NCBI GenBank assembly: GCA_046047495.1
Contig: JBJOHV010000068.1
Coordinates: 1 to 9,103, forward strand
Direction: 5' to 3'
From: NORP240 sp046047495
GTDB lineage: Bacteria > Pseudomonadota > Gammaproteobacteria > Pseudomonadales > Pseudohongiellaceae
DNA: 9,103 nucleotides
Shown here: one piece after another, positions 1-7,046 of the stretch
How the letters are laid out: each line of letters begins with the position of its first letter
Position numbering within the stretch: position 1 is the first letter of the stretch
The notes under the pieces: model-generated
Database searches by the model: none
What the model was told of the DNA's origin: nothing
Seen by the model: the letters and a program-made list of their open reading frames with translations, nothing else
Translations under genes and position numbers: made by a program

Positions 1-1
1 A

Positions 2-1150
2 CTCAGTTTTCAGCAGATTCTCAAACATGCAGAGCGGGTCAAGTTCGAGCAGGTGCGCATGCGCACGGATTTTTATCAGCGCAATTTCATTCCCGTGTTC
101 CATGGCATGGCCAATTTCGTCGACAACCACACCATCAAGCTGGTGGGCAAGCGGCAGAAGCTGACGGCGGACCATTTCGTCATCGCCACCGGCGCGCGCC
201 CTTATCACCCCGACGACGTGGACTTCGAGCATCCCCGGGTGTTCGACAGCGACAGCATTCTGACCCTGGACTATTCACCCCGCAAGGTCACGGTGATCGG
301 GGCCGGGGTAATCGGCTGCGAGTACGCATCGATCTTCGGCGGCCTGGGCTGCAAGGTGGAACTGATCAATCCGGCGGACAATCTGCTGTCCTTCCTGGAC
401 GATGAGATTTCCGATGCCCTGGCTTATCACCTGCGTAACATGGGTGTGCGCAGCCGTCATAATGAACAGTACGAGAAAGTGGAGTACCACAAGGACCATG
501 TGGTGACCTACCTGAAGTCGGGCAAGAAGATCAAGAGCGACATCATTCTCTGGGCCAATGGCCGCACCGGCAACACGGATCGGCTGGCCCTGGAAAATGT
601 CGGCCTGGTGCCCAATGGCCGCGGCCAGCTGGAAGTGGATCGGACCTACCGCACCAGGGTGGAGAACATCTATGCCGCCGGTGACGTGATCGGCTGGCCG
701 TCACTGGCCAGTGCCGCCTACGAACAGGGGCGGGCCGCCTGCAACGCCATCGTGGACCCCGAGGAATGCCATTTCATCGACGAAGTGGCCACCGGCATCT
801 ACACCATTCCGGAGATCTCCACCATCGGCAAGACCGAGCGGGAGCTGACCGCCGAAAAGGTACCCTATGAAGTGGGCAAGGCCTTTTTCAAGAACATCGC
901 CCGTGCCCAGATCACCGGTGAGGAAGTGGGAATGCTGAAGCTGATATTCCACTTCGAGTCCCTGGAGATTCTCGGCATCCACTGCTTCGGCGACCAGGCT
1001 TCGGAGATCGTGCACATCGGCCAGGCCATCATGCGGCAGAAGGGCAAGGCCAATACCATGAAGTACTTTCTCGATACCACATTCAATTACCCCACCATGG
1101 CAGAAGCCTACCGGGTTGCGGCCCTGGATGGCCTGAACAGGTTGTTTTGA
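2..1150 (+). CDS. sthA: Soluble pyridine nucleotide transhydrogenase, 5'-truncated by window edge
   Basis: This FAD flavoprotein of the cytoplasm exchanges hydride between NADPH and NAD+ and helps balance the two cofactor pools. The reading frame is open from base 2, so 382 residues are visible; about 85 N-terminal residues, including the first FAD-binding Rossmann motif, lie outside the window (the E. coli protein has 466). Visible blocks follow the SthA/UdhA family closely: the second dinucleotide fold with GAGVIGCEYAS at about visible residue 100, LKSGKK and ANGRTGNTD, the FAD-binding AAGDVIGWPSLASAAYEQGR near residue 226, then TGIYTIPEIS and the C-terminal YPTMAEAYRVAALDGLNRLF. Internal GTG and ATG codons at 53 and 59 are not the real start, because homology continues upstream of them. 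The gene ends 43 bases before the methyltransferase and is probably unrelated to the cluster that follows. Confidence 0.96.
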   Translation, partial: LSFQQILKHAERVKFEQVRMRTDFYQRNFIPVFHGMANFVDNHTIKLVGKRQKLTADHFVIATGARPYHPDDVDFEHPRVFDSDSILTLDYSPRKVTVIGAGVIGCEYASIFGGLGCKVELINPADNLLSFLDDEISDALAYHLRNMGVRSRHNEQYEKVEYHKDHVVTYLKSGKKIKSDIILWANGRTGNTDRLALENVGLVPNGRGQLEVDRTYRTRVENIYAAGDVIGWPSLASAAYEQGRAACNAIVDPEECHFIDEVATGIYTIPEISTIGKTERELTAEKVPYEVGKAFFKNIARAQITGEEVGMLKLIFHFESLEILGIHCFGDQASEIVHIGQAIMRQKGKANTMKYFLDTTFNYPTMAEAYRVAALDGLNRLF

Positions 1151-1193
1151 GTGCACACGGCCATCTTCCGGATTGCCTGGTAGGTCCATCGCC

Positions 1194-2024
1194 ATGGTCA
1201 GGGACGAAGACATCGCCCGCTACTACGATGCCAATACCGGCAAATTCCTGCGCTTCGGCGGCAGCGGGGAGGTGGCGGCCATTCACCGGGCCATCTGGGC
1301 GCCGGATGTCACCCGACGCCACCAGGCATTTGAGTATCTCAACAAGCTGGTTGCCGATGCGGTTCAGCCACTGACTGGCCGCTTTGGTGATTCGCTGCGC
1401 ATCCTGGATCTTGGCTGCGGCGTGGGTGGCACCGCCACCTGGCTGCACCAGATGCTCGGTGCCGGAGTGCTGGGCATCAGCATCAGTGCGAGTCAGGTGC
1501 GGCAGGCCCGGGAGCGGGCCCGGCGACTGGGCTGCGGTGAGCATGTGAAGTTTGCCACCGGAAGTTTTGAGTCGTACAGGACCGCTGAGCGGTTTCACGC
1601 CGCCTGCGCCATCGAATCCTTCGTGCATTGCCAGCATCCCGAACGATTCCTGCAAACAGCGCGGGAGCACGTTCTGCCGGGTGGTCGGCTCATCGTCTGT
1701 GATGATTTTGCCCATCCTGCGCCGCCGGCAGCAGCCAGTGCCTGGCTTCGACAATTCCGCCAGGGCTGGCAGATCAATCAGCTGCTCAGTCGCGAGCATT
1801 TTCTGGCACTGGCCGACGGGCAGGGGTTTCGGCTGCTTGAGGCGGCGGACCTGTCGGCCCATGTGCGCTCGTTACCCTGGCCACTCCTGCTGATGCTGAG
1901 CCACCTGACCCGCCTGCCGCTGCCAGGCGCCTATTGGCAGAATCTGGCGGGCGGCATGGCACTGCAGGTCTGTCTGAAGCGGTCCTATACCTGTTATCAC
2001 GCCATCGTGCTGGAGCGAATTTGA
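1194..2024 (+). CDS. Class I SAM-dependent methyltransferase (UbiE/tocopherol C-methyltransferase-like)
   Basis: The predicted 276-residue protein transfers a methyl group from S-adenosylmethionine to an unknown small or lipid acceptor. Motif I is LDLGCGVGG at residues 71-79, followed by the acidic-strand replacement GISISASQV at 94-102, which resembles the ITISPxQ pattern of sterol/tocopherol-type methyltransferases. The post-motif region has AIESFVHC at 139-146 and LPGGRLIVCDDF at 161-172. The N-terminal IARYYDANTGKFLRFG is also typical of this subgroup. A hydrophobic stretch at 228-247 could contact a membrane or a hydrophobic substrate. The frame opens with a TTG at 1173, but ATG 1194 is preferred because the family homology begins right after it and a weak GGTAGG lies upstream. 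The gene sits 33 bases before the sulfatase-fold membrane protein, on the same strand, so the two are probably co-transcribed. Substrate unknown. Confidence 0.85.
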   Translation: MVRDEDIARYYDANTGKFLRFGGSGEVAAIHRAIWAPDVTRRHQAFEYLNKLVADAVQPLTGRFGDSLRILDLGCGVGGTATWLHQMLGAGVLGISISASQVRQARERARRLGCGEHVKFATGSFESYRTAERFHAACAIESFVHCQHPERFLQTAREHVLPGGRLIVCDDFAHPAPPAAASAWLRQFRQGWQINQLLSREHFLALADGQGFRLLEAADLSAHVRSLPWPLLLMLSHLTRLPLPGAYWQNLAGGMALQVCLKRSYTCYHAIVLERI

Positions 2025-2057
2025 ACATGACCGTATACGGGCCGACGGACTCTGCCA

Positions 2058-3692
2058 ATGAATGAGCCCGCTGCAGGTCACAGACTGGAGGTACGTGGTG
2101 CACGCTGGCTGCTGGGTCGGGTGCTGGATGGCCTGGCGCTGTTCTTCATCGTCTCCGCCCTGGTACTGCCCAATCGGCTCAGCTGGATCGGGCCGACGGC
2201 CTGGAATTATTTTCCCCTGGAAGCGGTGCTGATCGGATTGCTGCTGCTGGTGCCCGGCCGCGGCGGCCGTCTGGTGCATGGACTCTGCGCGGTGGCACTG
2301 GCGGCGGGCATCGTCTTCCGCATCGCCGACATGTCGGCATTTCTGGTGTTCGCAAGGCCCTTCAATCCCGTACTGGATACTTACCTTTTGTCCGACGGCA
2401 TGAATTTCCTCAGCTCGTCCTTCGGCCGGCTGGGCGCCTCGCTGGCGGCCCTGGCAGTATTGGGCCTGGTGCTGCTGATTATCTGGGCCAGCTGGCACGC
2501 CCTGGGTCGGGTCCGGCGCTGGGTGCGGGCCGCACCCAGGCTGTCGGGTGTCGTACTGCTGGCGGGACTGGCAGCATGGACCGGCATGGCACTGAATGAA
2601 AGCCCCCGGGCATCCCGCTATTTCATCGACCAGCTGCACATGCACGTGCGCAATACACTGACCAGTTTTGCAGAACTGCAGGCATTTCACAGCGTGGTGA
2701 ACCTGGATCCCTATGGGGATGTCCCCGGTGAAGACCTGTTCGGCGGGTTGCAGGGCAAGGATGTGCTTGTGGTGTTCGTGGAATCCTATGGCCGTATCGT
2801 GCTGGATCTGGAGGAATATTCCGCCCATATAAGACCGGTGCTGGAGCGTGCCACGGCCAGCCTGGCTGATCAGGGGTTCCAGGCCCGCAGCGGTTTTCTG
2901 ACTTCGCCCACGGTAGGAGGGATCAGCTGGTTGGCCCATGGCACGGCCCTGTCAGGATTGTGGATCGACAGCCAGATCCGTTACGACAGTCTGGTGATCA
3001 GCCAGCGACCCTCCCTGGTACGCTTGTTCCAGCGCGCCGGCTGGCGCACGGTGGGTGTCATGCCGGCCATCACACTTACCTGGCCAGAGGGTCAGTATTT
3101 TGGCTATGACCAGCTGTACACCGCAAGCGACCTTGACTACCGGGGCTTGCCGTTCAACTACGTGACCATGCCGGATCAGTTCACCCTCGCGCAGTTTCAG
3201 CGTCGGGAGCGGGAGTCCGCATCCCGCGGTCCGATCATGGCGGAAATCGCCCTGATCTCCTCCCATGCGCCCTGGACCCCCATCCCCGATGTCATCGACT
3301 GGCAGTCAGTGGGTGACGGCCTGGTGTTCAACGATCAGGCCCGGGCCGGTGATCCGCCCGAGGTCATGTGGCAGGACAAGGCGCGGGTGTTGCAGGGTTA
3401 TCGGGATTCCATCGCCTATGTGATCGACACCCTGGTGTCCTACGTGACGACCTATGGGGACGATGATCTGGTGGTGATGATTCTGGGTGATCACCAGCCC
3501 ATGCCCTATGTCACCGAGGAAGCGGAGAGCCGGGATGTGCCGGTGCACTTCATCGCCCGAGATCCGGCGGTACTCGATGCCATCGCCCATTGGCAGTGGA
3601 GCGCGGGCATGCTGCCGGCGGATGCAGCTCCGACCTGGCGCATGGATGAATTGCGGGACCGCTTTATCGAGGCGTTCTCAGGGCCCCGATGA
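2058..3692 (+). CDS. Membrane-anchored sulfatase/phosphoglycerol-transferase-fold protein
   Basis: This 544-residue protein has an N-terminal membrane part with about five hydrophobic segments (roughly 23-38, 53-66, 72-90, 127-146 and 164-178) and a large C-terminal domain of the alkaline phosphatase/sulfatase superfamily, predicted to face the periplasm. The layout matches LtaS, OpgB and EptA-type enzymes that move phospho-headgroups between lipids and glycans. Likely metal ligands are E242 in VVFVESYG and D478-H479 in LGDHQP; the nucleophile should be a Ser or Thr in SPTVGGISW (T285 or S290), about 45 residues after the first ligand as in LtaS. SSHAPW at 401-406 is another family-typical block. 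No good ribosome binding site precedes ATG 2058. The last 15 bases overlap the end of the convergent glycosyltransferase gene. Whether it is a hydrolase or a transferase, and on what substrate, cannot be told. Confidence 0.83.
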   Translation: MNEPAAGHRLEVRGARWLLGRVLDGLALFFIVSALVLPNRLSWIGPTAWNYFPLEAVLIGLLLLVPGRGGRLVHGLCAVALAAGIVFRIADMSAFLVFARPFNPVLDTYLLSDGMNFLSSSFGRLGASLAALAVLGLVLLIIWASWHALGRVRRWVRAAPRLSGVVLLAGLAAWTGMALNESPRASRYFIDQLHMHVRNTLTSFAELQAFHSVVNLDPYGDVPGEDLFGGLQGKDVLVVFVESYGRIVLDLEEYSAHIRPVLERATASLADQGFQARSGFLTSPTVGGISWLAHGTALSGLWIDSQIRYDSLVISQRPSLVRLFQRAGWRTVGVMPAITLTWPEGQYFGYDQLYTASDLDYRGLPFNYVTMPDQFTLAQFQRRERESASRGPIMAEIALISSHAPWTPIPDVIDWQSVGDGLVFNDQARAGDPPEVMWQDKARVLQGYRDSIAYVIDTLVSYVTTYGDDDLVVMILGDHQPMPYVTEEAESRDVPVHFIARDPAVLDAIAHWQWSAGMLPADAAPTWRMDELRDRFIEAFSGPR

Positions 3693-5609
3693 AGCGGCGG
3701 GCAGGGCCAGGATGTCGGTGTGGCCCACGCAGCAACTGCCAGTGGCTGCGTGGGCCAGCCGGAATGAGCGCCACTGCTGCAGGTCGGCGGCCGCCAGACC
3801 ATAGCCGTAACTCACCGCGGCGCTGATGCCGGTGATCAGGGCACTAAGCAATGCGCTGTGCTCAGGACCCAGGAGCCAGGGGCTGTCCGCCGTGACCACG
3901 GTGAAACCCCGCTTCTCGAGTTCGGTTTGCAGGCAGCAGGTGGAGTCCGGACCCAGGGCCGGTCCCAGGCCCTTGTCCCGTTTTTGATCGAGATTGAAGG
4001 CGGCCAGCACAGCCTCATCCAGCGGGTGTGGTGGATCCCAGCGGGTAATGCCGTTGTAGTTGAGTGCGGCGTAGAAACCCACGGACAGCGTCTGCAGGCG
4101 ATCCGCCAATTTTTCCACCACTTCCCTGGACACCAGATCGAACAGCGCCGAGGCCGTCACCAACCGGGCGTCGTTCAGTGGCAGGCTGTCGACATCCCGC
4201 AGATCCGCCCGTTGTTGCTCGAAACCGGAGAGCTGACCGTGGCGCCTGCCCGCCTCGTTCAGCAGAGCCACATCATGATCCACCAGTCGCCATAGACAAT
4301 GTGTTGTGCCGAGCGCAGTGAAGGCGCGCAGTGTGGAACCGGTGCCGGCACCCAGATCGACGATGCGCGGTGAGCCATCACCGCTGTGGTCCAGCCAGCG
4401 CGCGGCCCGGGCGACCAGGATTTTGTCCCGGGCAGCCAGATCCGCGTTCTCCCGCAGGTCCAGCCAGGCCGTGGAGAAACCCTCGGCAATCGGAGTCGGC
4501 GCTGGCTGATCCCAATGCTTGCGCAGCAGTGCGGCCACCGTTTCGGCGCATTGCTCCCAGGTGGGCAGGTGCAGGGCCGCCTGCCGGGCACCGAGCTGCA
4601 GCTGCTGGCGCAGACCGTGGTCCTGCAACAACGCGGTCAGGGCCCGGGACAATGCCTGTTCATCGTCAGGGTCCACCAACAGCCCCGCCGTTGCGGGCAC
4701 CAGATCGGGGACCGCACCGGCTTTGGCGGCCAACACCGGCAGGCCGAAAGACAGGGCTTCGGCAAAGGCCATGCCATAGCCTTCGAAGCGTGAGGGCAAC
4801 ACGAAGACATCGGCATGGGCGTATTCCTCATCCAGCCGTGCCAGTTCTCCCAGAAAATGAATGCGCTGGTCCAGTCCGAGGTTGCGGGTCAGTTGCCGCA
4901 GGTGCCGTGCCCAGTCCGGATCAAAGCGGCTGCCGCCCACCAGACGCAGTGACCAGGGCAGGTGGCGGATGGCCGCCAGGGCCCGAATCAGCACATCATG
5001 ACCCTTGCGTGGAGTGAGGGTGGCTACGCACAACAGGACCGGGGGATCGCCGCGGCAGGGTGCGAAGGGTTTGCGGTCGGTGCCCGGCGGTGCCACGGTG
5101 ATCCGCTCCGGGGCGATGGCAAACTGTTCGCCCAACAGGGATGCGGTTGCCTGACTGGTGACGATGACTGCGGTTGCGGCAGCCAGTGCCTGTTGTTCCG
5201 ACCGTCGTCGGCGATCCGCCTCGGCCGCCGGGAGACCGGATTCCAGGGCCAGGGGATGATGACACAGGGCGATGATTTTCAGGCGCGGCCCGTGGCGTCG
5301 GGCGGTCTGGTCCATCATGCCGAAAGCCAGGCCGTCGGCGATCACCAGAGCAGAGTCCGGCAGGGCGGCAAACAGGGCTTCCGCCCGGTCCAGTTCGGCA
5401 GTGTCAGGCGCCGGGAAACCGGCGGGCAAGGGCAGGAGGTGCACCGGCAGACCCAGTCGCTGCAGCCCGGCGATCAGTTGGCGATCGTAGCCATAGCCAC
5501 CCGTGAGAGTCTGAATGTCGCCGGGATAGGCGAAATGGATTTCAGGGGTCAAGGCAGGGTCCTGGGCGGGTAATCCAGCGGTGGGGTTTGAGCGTACTAG
5601 GTGCACCAT
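3678..5609 (-). CDS. Two-domain protein: GT4 glycosyltransferase fused to a class I methyltransferase
   Basis: Read from ATG 5609, the protein has 643 residues. Residues 20 to about 370 form a GT-B glycosyltransferase of family GT4: FAYPGDIQTLTGGYGYD (26-42) is the acceptor-side glycine-rich loop, HHP is at 117-119, TLTPRKGHD (197-205) carries the nucleotide-sugar phosphate-binding Arg/Lys, and EGYGMAFAE (276-284) is the E-x7-E motif of retaining enzymes. Residues from about 375 to the end form a class I SAM methyltransferase with VDLGAGTGS at 417-425. Both domains look intact. The frame is open back to 5681, but an earlier start would run into the divergent gene. A TTG at 5552 is a serious alternative: it has AGGA seven bases upstream, and the family homology begins directly after it (TPEIHFAYPGD). 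The gene diverges from the RibA-like gene, and its tail overlaps the sulfatase-fold gene by 15 bases. Sugar donor and acceptor are unknown. Confidence 0.87.
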   Translation of the reverse strand: MVHLVRSNPTAGLPAQDPALTPEIHFAYPGDIQTLTGGYGYDRQLIAGLQRLGLPVHLLPLPAGFPAPDTAELDRAEALFAALPDSALVIADGLAFGMMDQTARRHGPRLKIIALCHHPLALESGLPAAEADRRRRSEQQALAAATAVIVTSQATASLLGEQFAIAPERITVAPPGTDRKPFAPCRGDPPVLLCVATLTPRKGHDVLIRALAAIRHLPWSLRLVGGSRFDPDWARHLRQLTRNLGLDQRIHFLGELARLDEEYAHADVFVLPSRFEGYGMAFAEALSFGLPVLAAKAGAVPDLVPATAGLLVDPDDEQALSRALTALLQDHGLRQQLQLGARQAALHLPTWEQCAETVAALLRKHWDQPAPTPIAEGFSTAWLDLRENADLAARDKILVARAARWLDHSGDGSPRIVDLGAGTGSTLRAFTALGTTHCLWRLVDHDVALLNEAGRRHGQLSGFEQQRADLRDVDSLPLNDARLVTASALFDLVSREVVEKLADRLQTLSVGFYAALNYNGITRWDPPHPLDEAVLAAFNLDQKRDKGLGPALGPDSTCCLQTELEKRGFTVVTADSPWLLGPEHSALLSALITGISAAVSYGYGLAAADLQQWRSFRLAHAATGSCCVGHTDILALPAASSGP

Positions 5610-5613
5610 TGTA
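5608..5613 (-). promoter_or_regulatory. Possible -10 box for the leftward glycosyltransferase gene
   Basis: On the minus strand this reads TACAAT, one base from the sigma70 -10 consensus. It overlaps the ATG at 5609, so if it is used the transcript would start near 5601 and translation would have to begin downstream, which favours the TTG at 5552. The -35 region at the expected distance is poor (GTGCTC or neighbours). An 8-base palindrome, GGTGCACC, lies immediately downstream at 5600-5607 and could be an operator or chance. Confidence 0.3.
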
Positions 5614-5637
5614 GTCAAATCCCGCCAGGGGAGCACC

Positions 5638-5666
5638 TTGCATGTTGACCCCCTGCGCCTTACCAT
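5638..5666 (+). promoter_or_regulatory. Sigma70-type promoter of the ribA-like operon
   Basis: TTGCAT (5638-5643) and TACCAT (5661-5666) are separated by exactly 17 bases. Each box keeps four or five consensus positions. The predicted transcription start, about seven bases past the -10 box, falls near 5673, that is, directly before the ATG at 5675; the message would then be leaderless or nearly so, which agrees with the lack of any Shine-Dalgarno sequence there. Two inverted repeats span the promoter, GTCAA/TTGAC (5614-5618 and 5645-5649) and CAGGGG/CCCCTG (5626-5631 and 5650-5655), and might bind a regulator. Seen by eye only. Confidence 0.5.
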
Positions 5667-5674
5667 GCTTCGCC

Positions 5675-6355
5675 ATGTCAAAACTTACTGTCTCAAAACC
5701 CTCTGTCAGCTGTATGGCCTGTGCCCGGATCCCGACGCAATACGGTGATTTCCAGCTTTGCTATTACACCAATACCCTCGACAACAAGGAGCACCTGGCT
5801 TTCTGCATGGGTGATCCGGCACACCGTGATGACGTGCTGGTGCGTATCCACTCCGAGTGCTTTACCGGTGACGTGATGGGGTCCCAGCGCTGCGACTGCG
5901 GCGAGCAGTTGCATCGTTCCATGGCGCTGGTGGCCAGCGAAGGCCTCGGTGTCATCGTATACCTGCGTCAGGAAGGCCGCGGCATCGGCCTTCTGGAGAA
6001 GCTCAAGGCCTACAATCTGCAGGACCAGGGCTACGACACCGTGGACGCCAACCTGATGCTGGGACATGGCGCCGATGAGCGGGAGTACTCCCTGGCAGCC
6101 CGTATCCTCGATGACCTTCACATCCGGTCCGTGCGCCTGATGACCAATAACCCGCGCAAGATCAGCTCCCTGCAGGCGGAAGGCATCCGGGTCACGGCGC
6201 GGGTCTCACTGGAAGGCGCCGTCAACCCGGAGAATGCCGCCTATCTGCTGACCAAGGCGCGCCGCATGGATCATATGCTGAAGCCCGCGCTGTTCGTCGC
6301 CGGGTCGGCAAAAACCCCCGGCAGTGAAAAGCATGAACCTCAGTCAGCAAATTGA
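5675..6355 (+). CDS. ribA: GTP cyclohydrolase II (RibA-like)
   Basis: The enzyme opens the imidazole ring of GTP, releasing formate and pyrophosphate, to give 2,5-diamino-6-ribosylamino-4(3H)-pyrimidinone 5'-phosphate. The 226-residue protein aligns with E. coli RibA over its length. The zinc-binding cysteines are present in HSECFTGD and QRCDCGEQ (C62, C73, C75), as are LRQEGRGIGLLEK (98-110) and Y113 in LKAYNLQDQG, which matches the catalytic Tyr105 of E. coli. MTNNPRK (156-162) is also kept. The pyrimidine-forming chemistry should therefore be intact. ATG 5675 is chosen because the promoter lies just upstream; the frame also has an ATG at 5642 inside the promoter and one at 5714, and none has a clear ribosome binding site. 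A tail of about 20 residues extends beyond the usual end and overlaps the next gene. Its neighbours suggest a dedicated copy rather than the housekeeping riboflavin enzyme, but this cannot be tested from the window. Confidence 0.93.
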   Translation: MSKLTVSKPSVSCMACARIPTQYGDFQLCYYTNTLDNKEHLAFCMGDPAHRDDVLVRIHSECFTGDVMGSQRCDCGEQLHRSMALVASEGLGVIVYLRQEGRGIGLLEKLKAYNLQDQGYDTVDANLMLGHGADEREYSLAARILDDLHIRSVRLMTNNPRKISSLQAEGIRVTARVSLEGAVNPENAAYLLTKARRMDHMLKPALFVAGSAKTPGSEKHEPQSAN

Positions 6356-7046
6356 GCAATGGCTGAGCATCGAAAGGGAAAAGTTTGACGTTGCGGACCG
6401 ACCCTTCGTAACCCTGAGTTTCGCCCAGAGCTGGGATGGCAGCATTGCCCTGCGCTCCGGTGCTGCATTGGCGCTCAGTGGCGACGAGTCACTCAATCTC
6501 ACCCATCATCTGCGCAGCCTGCACGACGGCATTCTGGTGGGCATCGGCACGGTGCTGGCGGACGATCCCCAGCTGACGGTAAGAATGTCACCCGGCCCCA
6601 GTCCACAACCTATTGTGCTGGACAGCCAGCTGCGGATTCCGGCCACGGCCAGGTTGTGCAATCCCGACGGCCGGCGCTGCTGGGTGCTCAGCAGTCGTGA
6701 CGGCAGCAGCCGCAGCGATGCCAATCTGGACATCATCTCCCTGCCCGGTGATTCCCAGGGGCGAGTGTGTCTGAATGCAGCACTCAAGGAACTCCGACAT
6801 CGCGGCATTGCCAGCCTGATGGTGGAGGGTGGTGCCAATGTCATCACCGCGTTTCTGCGGCAGCGGCTGGTGGATGCGCTGGTATTGACCGTGGCCCCGA
6901 CCCTTGTGGGCGGGTACAAGGCGGTGAATGATTTCGGATGCACCGAAAAATCCCATTTGCCGCGCATCAGTCCCCTGCATACCCGGCGCCTGGGTGAAGA
7001 TCTGATCATGTGGGGCACGTTGCAATACGGTGGGAACACACCGTGA
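6333..7046 (+). CDS. Stand-alone RibD C-terminal (reductase) domain protein
   Basis: This 237-residue protein has the dihydrofolate-reductase-like fold of the RibD reductase domain and of yeast Rib7 and archaeal ArfC-type reductases, which use NADPH to reduce the ribosyl side chain of the riboflavin pyrimidine to ribityl. Family blocks are SFAQSWDGSIA (29-39), HDGILVGIGTVLADDPQLTVR region (64-84), the nucleotide-binding VEGGANV (164-170) and APTLVGG (188-194). The N-terminal deaminase domain of bacterial RibD, with its zinc motifs, is absent: the first 25 residues are only a short leader. ATG 6333 is preferred over the in-frame GTG at 6324; both overlap the end of the ribA-like gene, so translation is probably coupled. 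Likely substrate is the product of the preceding enzyme, an inference from adjacency. A related pteridine or pyrimidine reductase activity is possible. Confidence 0.88.
   Translation: MNLSQQIEQWLSIEREKFDVADRPFVTLSFAQSWDGSIALRSGAALALSGDESLNLTHHLRSLHDGILVGIGTVLADDPQLTVRMSPGPSPQPIVLDSQLRIPATARLCNPDGRRCWVLSSRDGSSRSDANLDIISLPGDSQGRVCLNAALKELRHRGIASLMVEGGANVITAFLRQRLVDALVLTVAPTLVGGYKAVNDFGCTEKSHLPRISPLHTRRLGEDLIMWGTLQYGGNTP

Noticed and set aside
701..1213. Long minus-strand open frame opposite the 3' end of sthA
   Set aside because: It is antisense to a strongly conserved coding region and has no recognisable domain; high GC content produces such shadow frames.
2027..2065. Twelve-codon frame (MTVYGPTDSANE) between the methyltransferase and the sulfatase-fold gene, ending across the next start
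   Set aside because: It could be a leader peptide coupling translation, but it has no ribosome binding site and no attenuator-like hairpin, so chance is more likely.
2087..2100. Strong GGAGGT followed by two GTG codons inside the start of the sulfatase-fold gene
   Set aside because: The GTG codons are out of frame with the gene and lead to no sensible protein; the match is probably accidental.
1872..2939. 355-codon minus-strand open frame opposite the sulfatase-fold gene
   Set aside because: It is rich in Gln, His and Gly without any domain pattern and is opposite a protein with clear membrane and sulfatase motifs.
4331..5017. Plus-strand open frame rich in Pro, Arg and Ala inside the glycosyltransferase gene
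   Set aside because: The composition is that of antisense high-GC sequence, and the minus strand carries the GT4 motifs without interruption.
5645..5673. TTGACC as a -35 box for the ribA-like gene
   Set aside because: No acceptable -10 box occurs 16-18 bases downstream, whereas TTGCAT at 5638 pairs with TACCAT at exactly 17 bases.
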